This document shows, one piece after another, positions 8,314 through 17,343 of a stretch of 64,000 nt of DNA. The stretch spans positions 2,170,001-2,234,000 of the forward strand of contig NZ_QCYK01000002.1 of assembly GCF_003071345.1 (NCBI RefSeq), read 5' to 3'. The position numbers and the translations under genes were made by a program. The notes beneath the pieces are model-generated. The model searched no databases. It had not been told where the DNA came from and saw only the letters and a list, made by a program, of their open reading frames with translations. The stretch comes from Chitinophaga parva (GTDB lineage: Bacteria; Bacteroidota; Bacteroidia; Chitinophagales; Chitinophagaceae). The first letter of the stretch is position 1. Each line of letters begins with the position of its first letter.

Positions 8314-8353
8314 CGTCTACCGGGGGAAAAACAGGCGTCTACAAAACGTCTAC
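8314..8353 (-). promoter_or_regulatory. GTAGACG heptamer array upstream of the DUF4870 promoter
   Basis: CGTCTAC (GTAGACG on the minus strand) occurs at 8314-8320, 8336-8342 and 8347-8353, with start-to-start distances of 22 and 11 bp. The 20-bp stretch 8334-8353 is identical, in reverse complement, to 22143-22162. Centres lie about 58, 80 and 91 bp before the inferred start. An 11-bp period is typical of tandem binding by winged-helix or LytTR-type regulators. Confidence 0.6.
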
Positions 8354-8524
8354 TTTAATATTTAAGGCATTGATAATAATTTGGTTGCGCAATGGAGTGC
8401 TGAGGCGTTTTTTTCCGGATTGGTAGACAGTCCTATCAAAAAGGGATGTAATTTGCTGGCAATTCCATATCTTTTACCCGGCCCGCTTTTACGAATTGAT
8501 GCGGCCCGACTGTACTACAGGTCT

Positions 8525-10444
8525 ATGCGTAAGTACCCACTACTGTTTTTATTACTCTTGTTATTAGGTGCCCCGGTTGCCCGGGGGCAGCAATATGCTA
8601 TGGATTCCCTGCGGCGCGAACTGGCCGTAAAGGAATTAACCACATTCCAGCGCATCCGTACCCTGGGCCAGCTGGCCAGGATCACGGCTATTAATGCGCC
8701 CAGGGAAGGCCTGCCCATTGCCTTCCAGGCCATGGAGCTGGCAAAAAAAGATAAGAGCGACCTTGCTTACGCCAGTGCTTATGTCAGCTTGTCACAGGTA
8801 TACCTGGCTATGGACAGCACCGACCTTGCGGCCCGGAACATAGACAGCGCCCTTTATTTTGCAGACCGCAGCGGGGACAAAGTGATGCAAGGGCTGGTAT
8901 GGTACCGGAAGGGGAAGCTGGATAATTTCCAGGACCGTATCGAGGCTTCGGTGAGCAGTTTTCTCAAGGCCATTAAGCTGCTGGAGGGCAGTAATGACTA
9001 TGCTACGCTGGGCGGCATCTATTATTTTATGGCCGGTACTTATGGCGATGAAGGTGACCTGGCCAGCCAGGAAAAATATGCCCGCCTGTGCCTGGACGCT
9101 GCCCGGAAGAGTGGCCTGCCGGATGACCTGTGCAATGGCTACCAGACCATGGCCAGCAGTTTTGAGTACCGCTTCCGGAAAGACTCCTCGGACAAGGCCC
9201 TGCTCCAGGAGTGTATGAAGTATAACGGCCTGGCCTATACGACCGCGCTTCAGCTGCGCAACAAGTTGAACACCCCGAGCATCATTGCCGTGGTAGCCCT
9301 CAATATGGCCGATGTATATGCCGCTTATTACCCACCCACTTACCGAGACAGCGCCATCCATTATATTAATATTGCCCTCCAAACCGCCCGGGAAACCGGG
9401 CAGAAGACCGTGGTGGCCAGCTGCTTTGGGCAACTGAGCGACTACGCTGTGCTGGACGGCGACTACAAACGCGCGGAAAGCTACCTGCTGGAAGCCCTGG
9501 CAGTAGTGAATTCCCAGGCCATTGCCAACGGGCCGGTGCGCCTGCACATCATGCAGAACCTGGGCAACATTGCGGAGCAGCGGGGGGATAAGACGAAAGC
9601 CCTGGAATATTACAAATCCTACATGGAGTATTATAAGAACTTCTTTGACGCGGAACAGCTGGCCGCCGCCAAAAAGCTGGAAGCCCGCTACGAAACGGAA
9701 AAGAAGGAACGCGCCCTGCTGGTGGCCCAGCAACAGGCCGCCTTTAACAAAAAGCTGAATGTGATCTACGTGGTGCTCATCATTGCCTGCCTGCTGGCCC
9801 TGCTGTTCCTGTTCCGCGCTTATCACTTCCGCCTGCGTGCCTCCATCGAAAAACAAAAGCTGCTGCAAAAGGAAAAAGAAGACGTGCAATTAAAGGCCGA
9901 TGTAGCCGCCAGCAAAACCCGCGAACTGGAGCTGCAAAAGAAAGAAGCAGAACTGAGCGCCCGCCTGCAACAGGAAGAAACGGCCCGCCTGTATGCAGAA
10001 CAGCAACTGCTGGAGGCCCGGAAGCAATTCCTGCAAAAAGAACTGCTGGCAGGCTCCCTGGAGCTGGAAGAGAAAAATGACCTGCTGCAATCCCTGCAAA
10101 AAAAGATCACGGAAATAGGAGAGACAGATCCCCGCCTGCGCAAGGTAGGCCGCATTATCACCGAGCGCACCCGCCTGGACGAGGACTTTGAATCCCTGAA
10201 ACAGGACTTTGCCCAGATCCACCCCAGCTTTGTGATCCAGTTGCAGGAAAAGGCCCAGGGCGGCCTTACCCGCGTGGACCTGAAATACTGCACTTACATT
10301 TTAATGGGGTTATCTAATAAAGAGATAGGGGTGCGCCTGGGCATTGAGGCAAAAAGTATCCGCATGGCGCGTTACCGGATCAAACAAAAACTGGGATTAG
10401 ACAAAGACGAAAACCTGGACCAGTTCATCCGTACCTTAGCATAA
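8525..10444 (+). CDS. TPR-repeat membrane regulator with C-terminal LuxR-like HTH
   Basis: The ATG at 8525 gives a signal-anchor start (MRKYPLLFLLLLLLGAPVARG) and 639 residues. Residues 30-400 are TPR-type helical repeats, for example YASAYVSLSQVYLAMDS and LHIMQNLGNIAEQRGDKTKA, predicted to be periplasmic. One transmembrane helix follows at about 411-433 (LNVIYVVLIIACLLALLFLF), then a long Glu/Lys/Gln-rich coiled coil (about 438-530) and a C-terminal helix-turn-helix region (about 580-639) with LMGLSNKEIGVRLGI and SIRMARYRIKQKLGL. This TPR-TM-coiled-coil-HTH layout is a common Bacteroidota orphan regulator type, thought to pass a periplasmic signal to DNA. Its target is unknown; the small exported-protein gene follows 36 bp later and may be co-transcribed. 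Confidence 0.82.
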   Translation: MRKYPLLFLLLLLLGAPVARGQQYAMDSLRRELAVKELTTFQRIRTLGQLARITAINAPREGLPIAFQAMELAKKDKSDLAYASAYVSLSQVYLAMDSTDLAARNIDSALYFADRSGDKVMQGLVWYRKGKLDNFQDRIEASVSSFLKAIKLLEGSNDYATLGGIYYFMAGTYGDEGDLASQEKYARLCLDAARKSGLPDDLCNGYQTMASSFEYRFRKDSSDKALLQECMKYNGLAYTTALQLRNKLNTPSIIAVVALNMADVYAAYYPPTYRDSAIHYINIALQTARETGQKTVVASCFGQLSDYAVLDGDYKRAESYLLEALAVVNSQAIANGPVRLHIMQNLGNIAEQRGDKTKALEYYKSYMEYYKNFFDAEQLAAAKKLEARYETEKKERALLVAQQQAAFNKKLNVIYVVLIIACLLALLFLFRAYHFRLRASIEKQKLLQKEKEDVQLKADVAASKTRELELQKKEAELSARLQQEETARLYAEQQLLEARKQFLQKELLAGSLELEEKNDLLQSLQKKITEIGETDPRLRKVGRIITERTRLDEDFESLKQDFAQIHPSFVIQLQEKAQGGLTRVDLKYCTYILMGLSNKEIGVRLGIEAKSIRMARYRIKQKLGLDKDENLDQFIRTLA

Positions 10445-10480
10445 ACGTATCAGCAGACGGTATTTTATATTTTCAGCCCA

Positions 10481-11164
10481 ATGAAGAGCATATTATTATG
10501 GTGCGCTCTTGCCTTTGCCGGCCTGGCAGCCCGCGCACAGGACCCCGCGCCCCTTTCCAAAGGAGAAGTGAACACGTTATTCCCCGAGACCGTGAAAGCC
10601 CGCCTGGGTATTAAGTTTCCGGTATTTAAAGCCTTTGCCTTCCAGGACCGGCATGGCAGTAATTATGTGCTGCTTACGGAATCGCAGGATAGTATTGTCC
10701 ACGATGGCCCCAACGCGGATACCCTGCACCGCGCCATCAAAGCAGTTTGCGTTGTTGCTAACGGTGACGGATACACTAAGAACTGGGAGATCAATGATTT
10801 CATCGATAAAACGGCAGGCGAAATTTCCATTTGGTTCTGGAGCAAAAGCTGCGCTTTTACAGACCTGGACGGAGACGGGCTTGCAGATGTTTTCATTGCC
10901 TACAGCACAAAAGGAGAGGAGGACGGTAATGGTGGGCGGTTAAAGCTGATCTTGGTCTATAAAGGACAGAAGATCGCTATCCGCCACCAGGACAGTGACC
11001 TGGATGAGGGCCGGCAAACCCGCGTGGATGCTACGTTTTACGCTTTGCCAGCGACAGTGCAGCAGCAGGGAATTGCGATTTTAAAACGGATAGTGCAGAA
11101 TGAAGAAGCCTATCTGGGAAGTGGCTGGGAGGAAGGAATGAAGAAGCATAAAAGTGTGTTGTGA
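10481..11164 (+). CDS. Small exported protein with DxDxDG loop, unknown function
   Basis: The 227-aa product has a signal peptide (MKSILLWCALAFAGLAARAQ) and no recognised domain. A DLDGDGLADVF segment at about residues 127-137 resembles a calcium-binding loop of the FG-GAP/EF-hand type and is followed by a strand FIAYSTKG, as in integrin-like repeats, but only one copy is present. The C-terminus is helical. It follows the TPR regulator by 36 bp on the same strand with no terminator between, so the pair may form one transcript, and it converges with the regulator gene at 11197. I do not recognise the family. Confidence 0.7.
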   Translation: MKSILLWCALAFAGLAARAQDPAPLSKGEVNTLFPETVKARLGIKFPVFKAFAFQDRHGSNYVLLTESQDSIVHDGPNADTLHRAIKAVCVVANGDGYTKNWEINDFIDKTAGEISIWFWSKSCAFTDLDGDGLADVFIAYSTKGEEDGNGGRLKLILVYKGQKIAIRHQDSDLDEGRQTRVDATFYALPATVQQQGIAILKRIVQNEEAYLGSGWEEGMKKHKSVL

Positions 11165-11196
11165 GGGAGGATGTTGCCTGGGGGGGCAGGCCCCGG

Positions 11197-13878
11197 TCAC
11201 ACTGAAGACTGCGCATAATCCCGCTCAAACTTCTCCCCATAGATCGACAGGTACTCTTCCTGGAAGCGCTGGTAGATCTTCCGCGCAGACGCATGCTGAT
11301 GTAGCTGTACCAGCGCCCTGCACTTGTAGATCACCGCATCTTCACTCAGCGCATCAAACTGCAGCATACAATTGCACAACGTGATCATCAGGGCCGGCGA
11401 CAGCTGGTCATGCCTGGCCTGCAAATACGTATCCAGCGCGGTGATCACCTGGGAGTTTATTTCATTGCGGTAGCTATCCAGCCAGGGATAATCCAGCCCG
11501 TCCAGTAGCGCTCCATTCTTCAGCAGGGCCAGGTGCTGGTCCGGGTCTTCATGAAAGGGCGGCAGCCGCTGCCATGACAGCACGTCAATGTGAATGTTGT
11601 CTTCATCCAGCAGCAATTTCCATTTGCCTTTTTCCTTCACCAAAGCATAAGGGCCCAGTTTCTCCAGGAGGCTGCGCAGCTTGGCAATGTTCACCGAGCG
11701 GTTATTCTTGGCCGCGGCGGGCGTCATATTGGGCCAAAGCAGTTCCGTGAGCCGCTCCGTGGTGATGCCATGGCTGCCCATGATATTGGGGAGCAAAATA
11801 AGCAGGAACAATTCTTTCACTAATGGGCTGAACTGCCGGCTGATATCTTCCCCGTTGGCATCCAGTACCTGGAAGCCGCCAAATAATCGCACACTGGAAT
11901 GGGCTGTGGGCGCGGGTCCCGGCGTATCTGGTGGTGGCGTGATGGTGGCAACCGGTTTAAAGGACGCATCAACAGCTGCCGGGGTTTCCGTATCAGCGTG
12001 CGCAACCGGGGGTATTTCCGAGAGCGGTGCGGCCTGCGCGGGTGGCGCTGGTTCAAGCCCCATATGCGTTTCCATCAACGGCGCAGCCTCTATCTCCGGA
12101 AGTGCTTCAGGTATTGCCGGTGCGGGAGTGATCTCACCGGTACGTTTGCGTGTCCGCAGAAACCGCCAGCCACACCATCCCGCCACCAGCAGGAACAATA
12201 CTGCGGCCCCCGCCCTCCATTTACTGGAAATCCGCCACCAGCGTGATGTTACGGCAATGGGTGGTGGCACATTCACTGGCATGAGCAGGGTGTACATTTT
12301 TACTACGCTTGTTTTATTGTTTGCTGCATAGTAGGTCACCGCTACCAGTTCGCCCGTTTGTGCGCAGTAGTACAGGGCTGCATCGGATTTGGTATCGATA
12401 AAGGGGAAGCTGATCTCACTGCCGAGGCGCTGGTATTGCGGGTGTTGCAGGTCTACCTTTACCAGCTGCAGGGATGATTGCATACAGTCATTGGCAAACA
12501 CCAGGGCGAAGCCGGCGTGTTGCATGCTGTCTATCACCAGGTTGCCGGCAAAGGCAAAAGGTGCCGCGGGTTTGGGCAGGGTATAGATTTTTTTATAGCG
12601 GCGGTTTCGTATATCGTACACCGTTAGATCGTAGAGATTGTGGGGATTGAGCAGCTGTTCTCCCTGGATGCTGCCATAGCCGCCCAGGATGTAAGCCGTG
12701 TCGCTTTGCGCATTCATGCCCACCGCAGAAAGGTAACGCGGTGTGAAGCGGTCGCCGTGCACGGAGGGGGTGTCCCATCGGCGGGTATCGGGATGGTACC
12801 GGCGCAGCAGGTTTTTGTATTGATAATCACCATAACCGCCTATCACGTACATGGCGCTGTCCACGTTGGAATAGAAGAGGGCCGGGTGCCAGAAATGGGT
12901 AGTGATATTGCTGTCCAGCGCATAGCTCCAGCGTTGGTGCGCGCTGTCGAACACCGCTACGGATGCAGTGTCCGGGAAGAAATTATACAACTGGCCGTGC
13001 TGCTCATCGTAGAGCGACTGGTTGCCGGGGGGCGCCCCAGTGTGCCGGGTGAGGGGGATGGTCTGCAGGTGGCGGTGCGCTACATCCATTTGCAGTAATT
13101 CATCCTGGCCCATGATATAGACGATGCCTTGCTTACTGTTGAAAGCCAGGCTGGCATTGCCGCTCAACGTCCAGCTGCCGGCGGGCTGCCAGTGGTGGTA
13201 GCGGGGTTGCAGCCACACGGGGTTACTCACATAAGCAATCTTGCCGCGTACCAGGTCTGTGTCCTGTGTACCGCCTGTTTGCGCCAACGGGAAATGATAT
13301 TGCAGGTTTTCGCCCCGGTATACTTTTACATCGCGCAGGCGCATGGGAGGCAGGTCTATGTTTTTAAAACTGCCATCATGGTTGGCCCCGAATAATAATC
13401 TCAGGGAATGGCCCAGCGTCATTTTCAGCAGGGCTTTACCTATAAGCTGGTTTCCGCTCCAAAGCTCGATCTGGCGGGCGTTAACCCCGATATTAAGCCG
13501 GATGTTACGCCACTCCCGGGATAGTGCGCCGGGATTTTCCATGTAATCGTTAATACCGGAAAATTCATTGCCTGTTACCAGTTGCAATGCGCGGGCATGT
13601 ACATTATATATAAGGTCTATGTTCTGCTCCTTATTATCGATCAGGCGGAACACGTAGCCGAAGTAGGTAGAAGACTGCGGAACAAAGGAGAGATCAAATG
13701 AGAGTGTAAAATCGTGTCCGGCAGACAATTGCACATCCGGGATGGCTAATGCGGTGCGCTGTTCAGGCACAATGTTCTTGGCCTTGAACTCTAATCCGTA
13801 TCCTTCCTGAGCATGGGCAAAGTGTGCCAGTAACAAGATTAATATTGCTAGTAAACCTGTGTATCTGTATCGCTTCAC
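11197..13878 (-). CDS. Membrane one-component regulator: LamG-like and kelch-like ectodomain, TM, winged-helix/BTAD
   Basis: The preferred start is the GTG at 13878, which gives 893 residues and a signal peptide or anchor (RYTGLLAILILLLAHFAHAQ). A longer frame to 14115 would overlap the divergent susC start. Residues 25-200 look like a concanavalin/LamG-type sandwich (AGHDFTLSFDLSFVPQ). Residues 220-530 carry kelch-like propeller blades (MYVIGGYGDYQY, AYILGGYGS). A transmembrane helix is at 556-574 (AGAAVLFLLVAGWCGWRFL), followed by a Pro/Ala-rich linker (581-660). Residues 661-893 hold an OmpR/SARP-type winged helix (VRLFGGFQVLDANGEDIS, TTERLTELLWPNM) and a BTAD-like helical part. The topology puts a possible ligand sensor in the periplasm and DNA binding in the cytoplasm. 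Its divergent susC/susD neighbours are the likely targets. Confidence 0.82.
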   Translation of the reverse strand: MKRYRYTGLLAILILLLAHFAHAQEGYGLEFKAKNIVPEQRTALAIPDVQLSAGHDFTLSFDLSFVPQSSTYFGYVFRLIDNKEQNIDLIYNVHARALQLVTGNEFSGINDYMENPGALSREWRNIRLNIGVNARQIELWSGNQLIGKALLKMTLGHSLRLLFGANHDGSFKNIDLPPMRLRDVKVYRGENLQYHFPLAQTGGTQDTDLVRGKIAYVSNPVWLQPRYHHWQPAGSWTLSGNASLAFNSKQGIVYIMGQDELLQMDVAHRHLQTIPLTRHTGAPPGNQSLYDEQHGQLYNFFPDTASVAVFDSAHQRWSYALDSNITTHFWHPALFYSNVDSAMYVIGGYGDYQYKNLLRRYHPDTRRWDTPSVHGDRFTPRYLSAVGMNAQSDTAYILGGYGSIQGEQLLNPHNLYDLTVYDIRNRRYKKIYTLPKPAAPFAFAGNLVIDSMQHAGFALVFANDCMQSSLQLVKVDLQHPQYQRLGSEISFPFIDTKSDAALYYCAQTGELVAVTYYAANNKTSVVKMYTLLMPVNVPPPIAVTSRWWRISSKWRAGAAVLFLLVAGWCGWRFLRTRKRTGEITPAPAIPEALPEIEAAPLMETHMGLEPAPPAQAAPLSEIPPVAHADTETPAAVDASFKPVATITPPPDTPGPAPTAHSSVRLFGGFQVLDANGEDISRQFSPLVKELFLLILLPNIMGSHGITTERLTELLWPNMTPAAAKNNRSVNIAKLRSLLEKLGPYALVKEKGKWKLLLDEDNIHIDVLSWQRLPPFHEDPDQHLALLKNGALLDGLDYPWLDSYRNEINSQVITALDTYLQARHDQLSPALMITLCNCMLQFDALSEDAVIYKCRALVQLHQHASARKIYQRFQEEYLSIYGEKFERDYAQSSV

Positions 13879-13882
13879 GGCA

Positions 13883-13904
13883 CAAAAATACCCAAGCTTG
13901 GGTA
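13883..13904. promoter_or_regulatory. 16-bp perfect palindrome overlapping a -7 box before the kelch/SARP-like regulator
   Basis: TACCCAAGCTTGGGTA at 13889-13904 is a perfect 16-bp palindrome. It shares two bases with a minus-strand TATTTTTG (13883-13890), an exact TAnnTTTG match only 4 bp before the GTG start. If the -7 box is used, the message would be nearly leaderless; otherwise the box is chance. The palindrome is a good candidate operator. Confidence 0.5.
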
Positions 13905-13949
13905 CGGGTAATGTTAACAAATTTTTAAGAAATGTGACCGGATGCCCGG

Positions 13950-13966
13950 GGTTAATAAAGGTTAAT
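13950..13966 (+). promoter_or_regulatory. Direct repeat GGTTAAT-N3-GGTTAAT, candidate regulator site
   Basis: Two identical heptamers start at 13950 and 13960, a 10-bp period, in the gap between the membrane regulator and susC. OmpR/PhoB/SARP-type winged helices bind tandem heptamers with 10-11 bp period, and such a domain is encoded next door. Confidence 0.4.
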
Positions 13967-14113
13967 GACCTGTAACCAGCTACCATGGCCTGTTCTGTGA
14001 CAATGCCGCGCCCGCCCGTTAATCTTCCGTTATCCCCTTCATTAGGATGCGCCTCCTTATTTCGCGCCATCAATTTTTCTGTCACTAACAATCTCTTAAA
14101 CAACCAACGCACC

Positions 14114-17100
14114 ATGAAAAAATGGTTTTGTATGCTTTGCCTGGCAGGCGGTGTGGCAAGTGTTCACGCACAGTCCCGCATGATAAAAGGCAAGGTTGCC
14201 GATGAAACCGGCCAGGGATTACCCGGCGTTTCGGTAAAAGTATTGGGTACCAGTCTTGGCACCAGCACCGACGCAAAAGGAGCGTTCAGCCTTAACGCCG
14301 ATCCTGGCGCGCAACTTATCTTTACCTATGTGGGTTTTAACACCGACACCGTGCCTGCCATCCAGGCGGAGAACGGCCTGGTGAAAATGAAAACCAAAGT
14401 GGCCTCTCTCAACGACGTAGTGGTGGTGGGGTACGGCACACAGAAAAAGGCTAACCTTACCGGCGCCGTGTCGCAGGTATCCGGCGCTGTGCTGGACAAT
14501 CGCTCTATCCCCAACATCAGCCAGGGCCTGCAGGGCACCATTCCCAACCTGAACCTGGTGATGGGCGATGGTAAGCCCATCCAGTCCCCCACTTACAATG
14601 TGCGGGGTACTACCTCCATTGGCCAGGGTGGCAGTGCCCTTGTGCTGATAGACGGTGTGCAGGGTGATCCTTCCCTGATCAACCCCGCCGATGTGGCCAG
14701 TGTAACCGTACTGAAAGATGCGTCTTCCGCGGCTATCTATGGCGCCCGTGCTGCATTTGGGGTGGTGCTCATTACTACCAAGAATCCTGCAAAGGGTAAA
14801 ACAACCGTTACTTATTCCTCGAACTATTCTCTGAAAAGCCCTACCTCCGTGCCGGATATCGTGGACAATGGCTACCAGTACGCCTCGGAGTTTAATGAAG
14901 CATGGTCTGCCTGGAACGACTATTCCCAGACCCCGCAGAATATCAATAAAACCCAGCCTTTCTCCGCTGCTTACCTGGCGGAATACAAGAACCGCAATGC
15001 AAATCCTTCCCTGCCAAAAGTGGAAGTGGGCGCCAACGGTAACTATGTATACTATGGCAATACCAACTGGTATGACCTGCTGTACAAGAACCACAGCTTC
15101 TCCACGGACCAGAACCTGGCGGTATCCGGCGCCAGCGAAAAGGCCAGCTACTACATCACCGGCCGTTACTTTGGCCAGGAAGGGTTGTTCCGTTACAATT
15201 CCGACAACTTCAAGAACTACAACTTCCGCGCTAAAGGCAGCCTCCAGGTATTGCCCTGGTTGCAGCTGAATAACAGCACCGACTTTGCTTACCGCACTTA
15301 TCACAACCCGCTGAACGTGGGGGAAGGCGGCGGCATCTGGCGTAACATGGCGGATGAAGGCCACCCTTCCTCCATGTTGTTCAACCCGGATGGTACCCTG
15401 ACCTTCTCTGCCGCTTACACCGTGGGCGACTTCGTTTATGGCAGGAACGGTATTGATACCACCAACCAGCAGCTGCGCAACACCACGGGTTTTGTGGCCA
15501 GATTTGCACACGACCACTTCCGCGTAAAAGGCGACTTTACCTTCCAGTACATGAACAATGGTGAAACCCAGAAGCGTGTGCCGGTGCCTTACAGCACTGC
15601 GCCCGGTGTGATCGCTTATGTGGGTTCCGCTTACAACGACCTGCAGAACCTGACTGCCAAGACCAACTACATTGCCACCAACATTTATGGTGAATATGAG
15701 AACCATTTTGGTAATCATTACTTCAAGGCACTGGCAGGTTACAACTTTGAGCAGTCTTCCTACTCCGCTTTCTCTGCCCTGCGCAATGGCCTGGCCTACC
15801 CCGGCGCCAATAACCTGAACCTGGCCCTGGGCCAGAATATCAGCACGGCAGGCTATTGGGACAGATGGGCCATCCTCGGTGGTTTTGGCCGTTTGAACTA
15901 TTCTTACAAAGAGCGCTACCTGCTGGAAGTGAACGGCCGTTACGATGGCTCTTCCAAGTTCCCGGCTAACCAGCGTTATGCATTCTTCCCCTCCATATCT
16001 GCCGGCTGGCGCCTGTCGCAGGAAGCTTTCTGGCATGTAAACCCGAAGATCCTGTCTGACGTGAAGATCCGCGGTTCCTATGGTTCACTGGGCAATGGTA
16101 ACGTAGCTTCCTATGCTTACCAGGAGCTGTTCAATATTTCACAATCCGGCCGCGTGATCGGTGGGGTGCTGCCGCAGAAGACCAATAACCCGGTGGTACT
16201 GCCCGATGGCCTTACCTGGGAAACCGCGCGCACTGCGGATGGCGGTATCGACCTGTCATTGCTGAACGACCGCCTGGCGGTAACCGGTGATGTGTATACC
16301 CGCAAAACGCTGAACATGTTTACCGTAGGGCCCACCCTGCCGGACGTTTTCGGTGCAGATCCTCCCAAGGGCAACTATGCTGACCTGCGTACCCGCGGCT
16401 GGGAAGTGAGCCTGAACTGGCACGACAAATTCACCGTGGCCAACAAACCTTTCAACTATAACGTAGGCGTGTGGATGTCTGATTACAACGCGGTGATCAC
16501 GCGTTACAACAATGCTTCCGGTATTCTCACGGATTACTACAAGGGCCAGCACGTAGGTGACATCTGGGGCCTGGTGAATGATGGCTTCATGACCGACAAG
16601 GACGCGGATACTTACAACAGCGGCGCCATGAAGGCCACGCAATACAAGTCTTCCACTTCCGGCCACTGGCTGGCTGGCGACCTGAAATTCAAGGACCTGA
16701 ACGGCGATCAGAAGATCACCAATGGTTCCAATACGCTGAAAGACCCGGGAGACCAGCGCGTGATCGGGAACACCACACCCCGTTACACTTACGGCATCAG
16801 CCTGGGTGGTTCCTGGAATAACTTTTCCATCAACGCTTTCTTCCAGGGCGTAGGCAAACAGGATTGGTATCCCGGTGGGGAAGCAGATGCATTCTGGGGC
16901 CAGTACAACCGTCCTTACAACTATGCACTGAAATACCAGGAAGGCAACAAATGGACAGCAGACAACCCGAACGCCTATTTCCCCCGCTTCCGCGGCTACG
17001 TAGCACAGGGTGGTAACGAGCTGTCTATTGCCCAGACCAAGTACCTGCAGAACGTGCGCTACATCCGCCTCAAGAACCTGCAGATCGGGTACTCCCTGCC

Positions 17101-17320
17101 GCACAACATGGTAGAAAGGGCACACCTGGGCAGCGCACGCTTCTTCCTCTCCGGCGAAAACCTGTGGACGGCGTCCCCGCTGTATAAGCTGACCCGCAAC
17201 ATTGACGTGGAGAACATCGGTAAATCTGACGTACTGCTCACTGGCACTTCCAACAATGGTAATGGTAACAACTACCCGATCCTGAAGAGCTTTACGTTTG
17301 GCCTGCAAGTTTCATTATAA
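14114..17320 (+). CDS. SusC/RagA family TonB-dependent outer-membrane transporter (no STN domain)
   Basis: The start at 14114 gives a signal peptide (MKKWFCMLCLAGGVASVHAQ) and 1068 residues. Directly after it is a carboxypeptidase-regulatory-like beta-sandwich (about 22-100: MIKGKVADETGQGLPGVSVK), then a TonB-box-like stretch (LNDVVVVGYGTQKK), the plug domain (about 115-230, with SGAVLDNRSIPNISQGLQG and VTVLKDASSAAIYGARAA) and a 22-strand barrel to the C-terminus (SFTFGLQVSL). It would import oligosaccharides or other ligands captured by SusD, using TonB-ExbBD energy. There is no N-terminal STN domain, which fits control by the divergent membrane regulator and not by an ECF/FecR pair. SusD and an EEP-fold enzyme follow in what looks like one operon. 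Confidence 0.95.
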   Translation: MKKWFCMLCLAGGVASVHAQSRMIKGKVADETGQGLPGVSVKVLGTSLGTSTDAKGAFSLNADPGAQLIFTYVGFNTDTVPAIQAENGLVKMKTKVASLNDVVVVGYGTQKKANLTGAVSQVSGAVLDNRSIPNISQGLQGTIPNLNLVMGDGKPIQSPTYNVRGTTSIGQGGSALVLIDGVQGDPSLINPADVASVTVLKDASSAAIYGARAAFGVVLITTKNPAKGKTTVTYSSNYSLKSPTSVPDIVDNGYQYASEFNEAWSAWNDYSQTPQNINKTQPFSAAYLAEYKNRNANPSLPKVEVGANGNYVYYGNTNWYDLLYKNHSFSTDQNLAVSGASEKASYYITGRYFGQEGLFRYNSDNFKNYNFRAKGSLQVLPWLQLNNSTDFAYRTYHNPLNVGEGGGIWRNMADEGHPSSMLFNPDGTLTFSAAYTVGDFVYGRNGIDTTNQQLRNTTGFVARFAHDHFRVKGDFTFQYMNNGETQKRVPVPYSTAPGVIAYVGSAYNDLQNLTAKTNYIATNIYGEYENHFGNHYFKALAGYNFEQSSYSAFSALRNGLAYPGANNLNLALGQNISTAGYWDRWAILGGFGRLNYSYKERYLLEVNGRYDGSSKFPANQRYAFFPSISAGWRLSQEAFWHVNPKILSDVKIRGSYGSLGNGNVASYAYQELFNISQSGRVIGGVLPQKTNNPVVLPDGLTWETARTADGGIDLSLLNDRLAVTGDVYTRKTLNMFTVGPTLPDVFGADPPKGNYADLRTRGWEVSLNWHDKFTVANKPFNYNVGVWMSDYNAVITRYNNASGILTDYYKGQHVGDIWGLVNDGFMTDKDADTYNSGAMKATQYKSSTSGHWLAGDLKFKDLNGDQKITNGSNTLKDPGDQRVIGNTTPRYTYGISLGGSWNNFSINAFFQGVGKQDWYPGGEADAFWGQYNRPYNYALKYQEGNKWTADNPNAYFPRFRGYVAQGGNELSIAQTKYLQNVRYIRLKNLQIGYSLPHNMVERAHLGSARFFLSGENLWTASPLYKLTRNIDVENIGKSDVLLTGTSNNGNGNNYPILKSFTFGLQVSL

Positions 17321-17343
17321 TCCTTCCTTTAAAACTCAGTGTG

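Larger units (their letters stand above)
8207..8524. other. Divergent intergenic region with DUF4870 promoter and heptamer operator
   Basis: This 318-bp gap separates the minus-strand DUF4870 gene from the plus-strand TPR regulator. It holds the -7 box at 8264-8271 and three CGTCTAC heptamers at 8314-8353. No convincing promoter for the plus-strand gene was found, and no coding potential was seen. Confidence 0.7.

Noticed and set aside
13879-14115. N-terminal extension of the kelch/SARP-like regulator by 79 codons
   Set aside because: It would overlap the divergent susC start and the palindrome, and it would bury the signal peptide inside the protein.
14219-16036. Long open frame (605 codons) on the minus strand inside susC
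   Set aside because: It lies fully antisense to a well-supported susC; high GC at third positions keeps the opposite frame open, and the translation shows no family motif.
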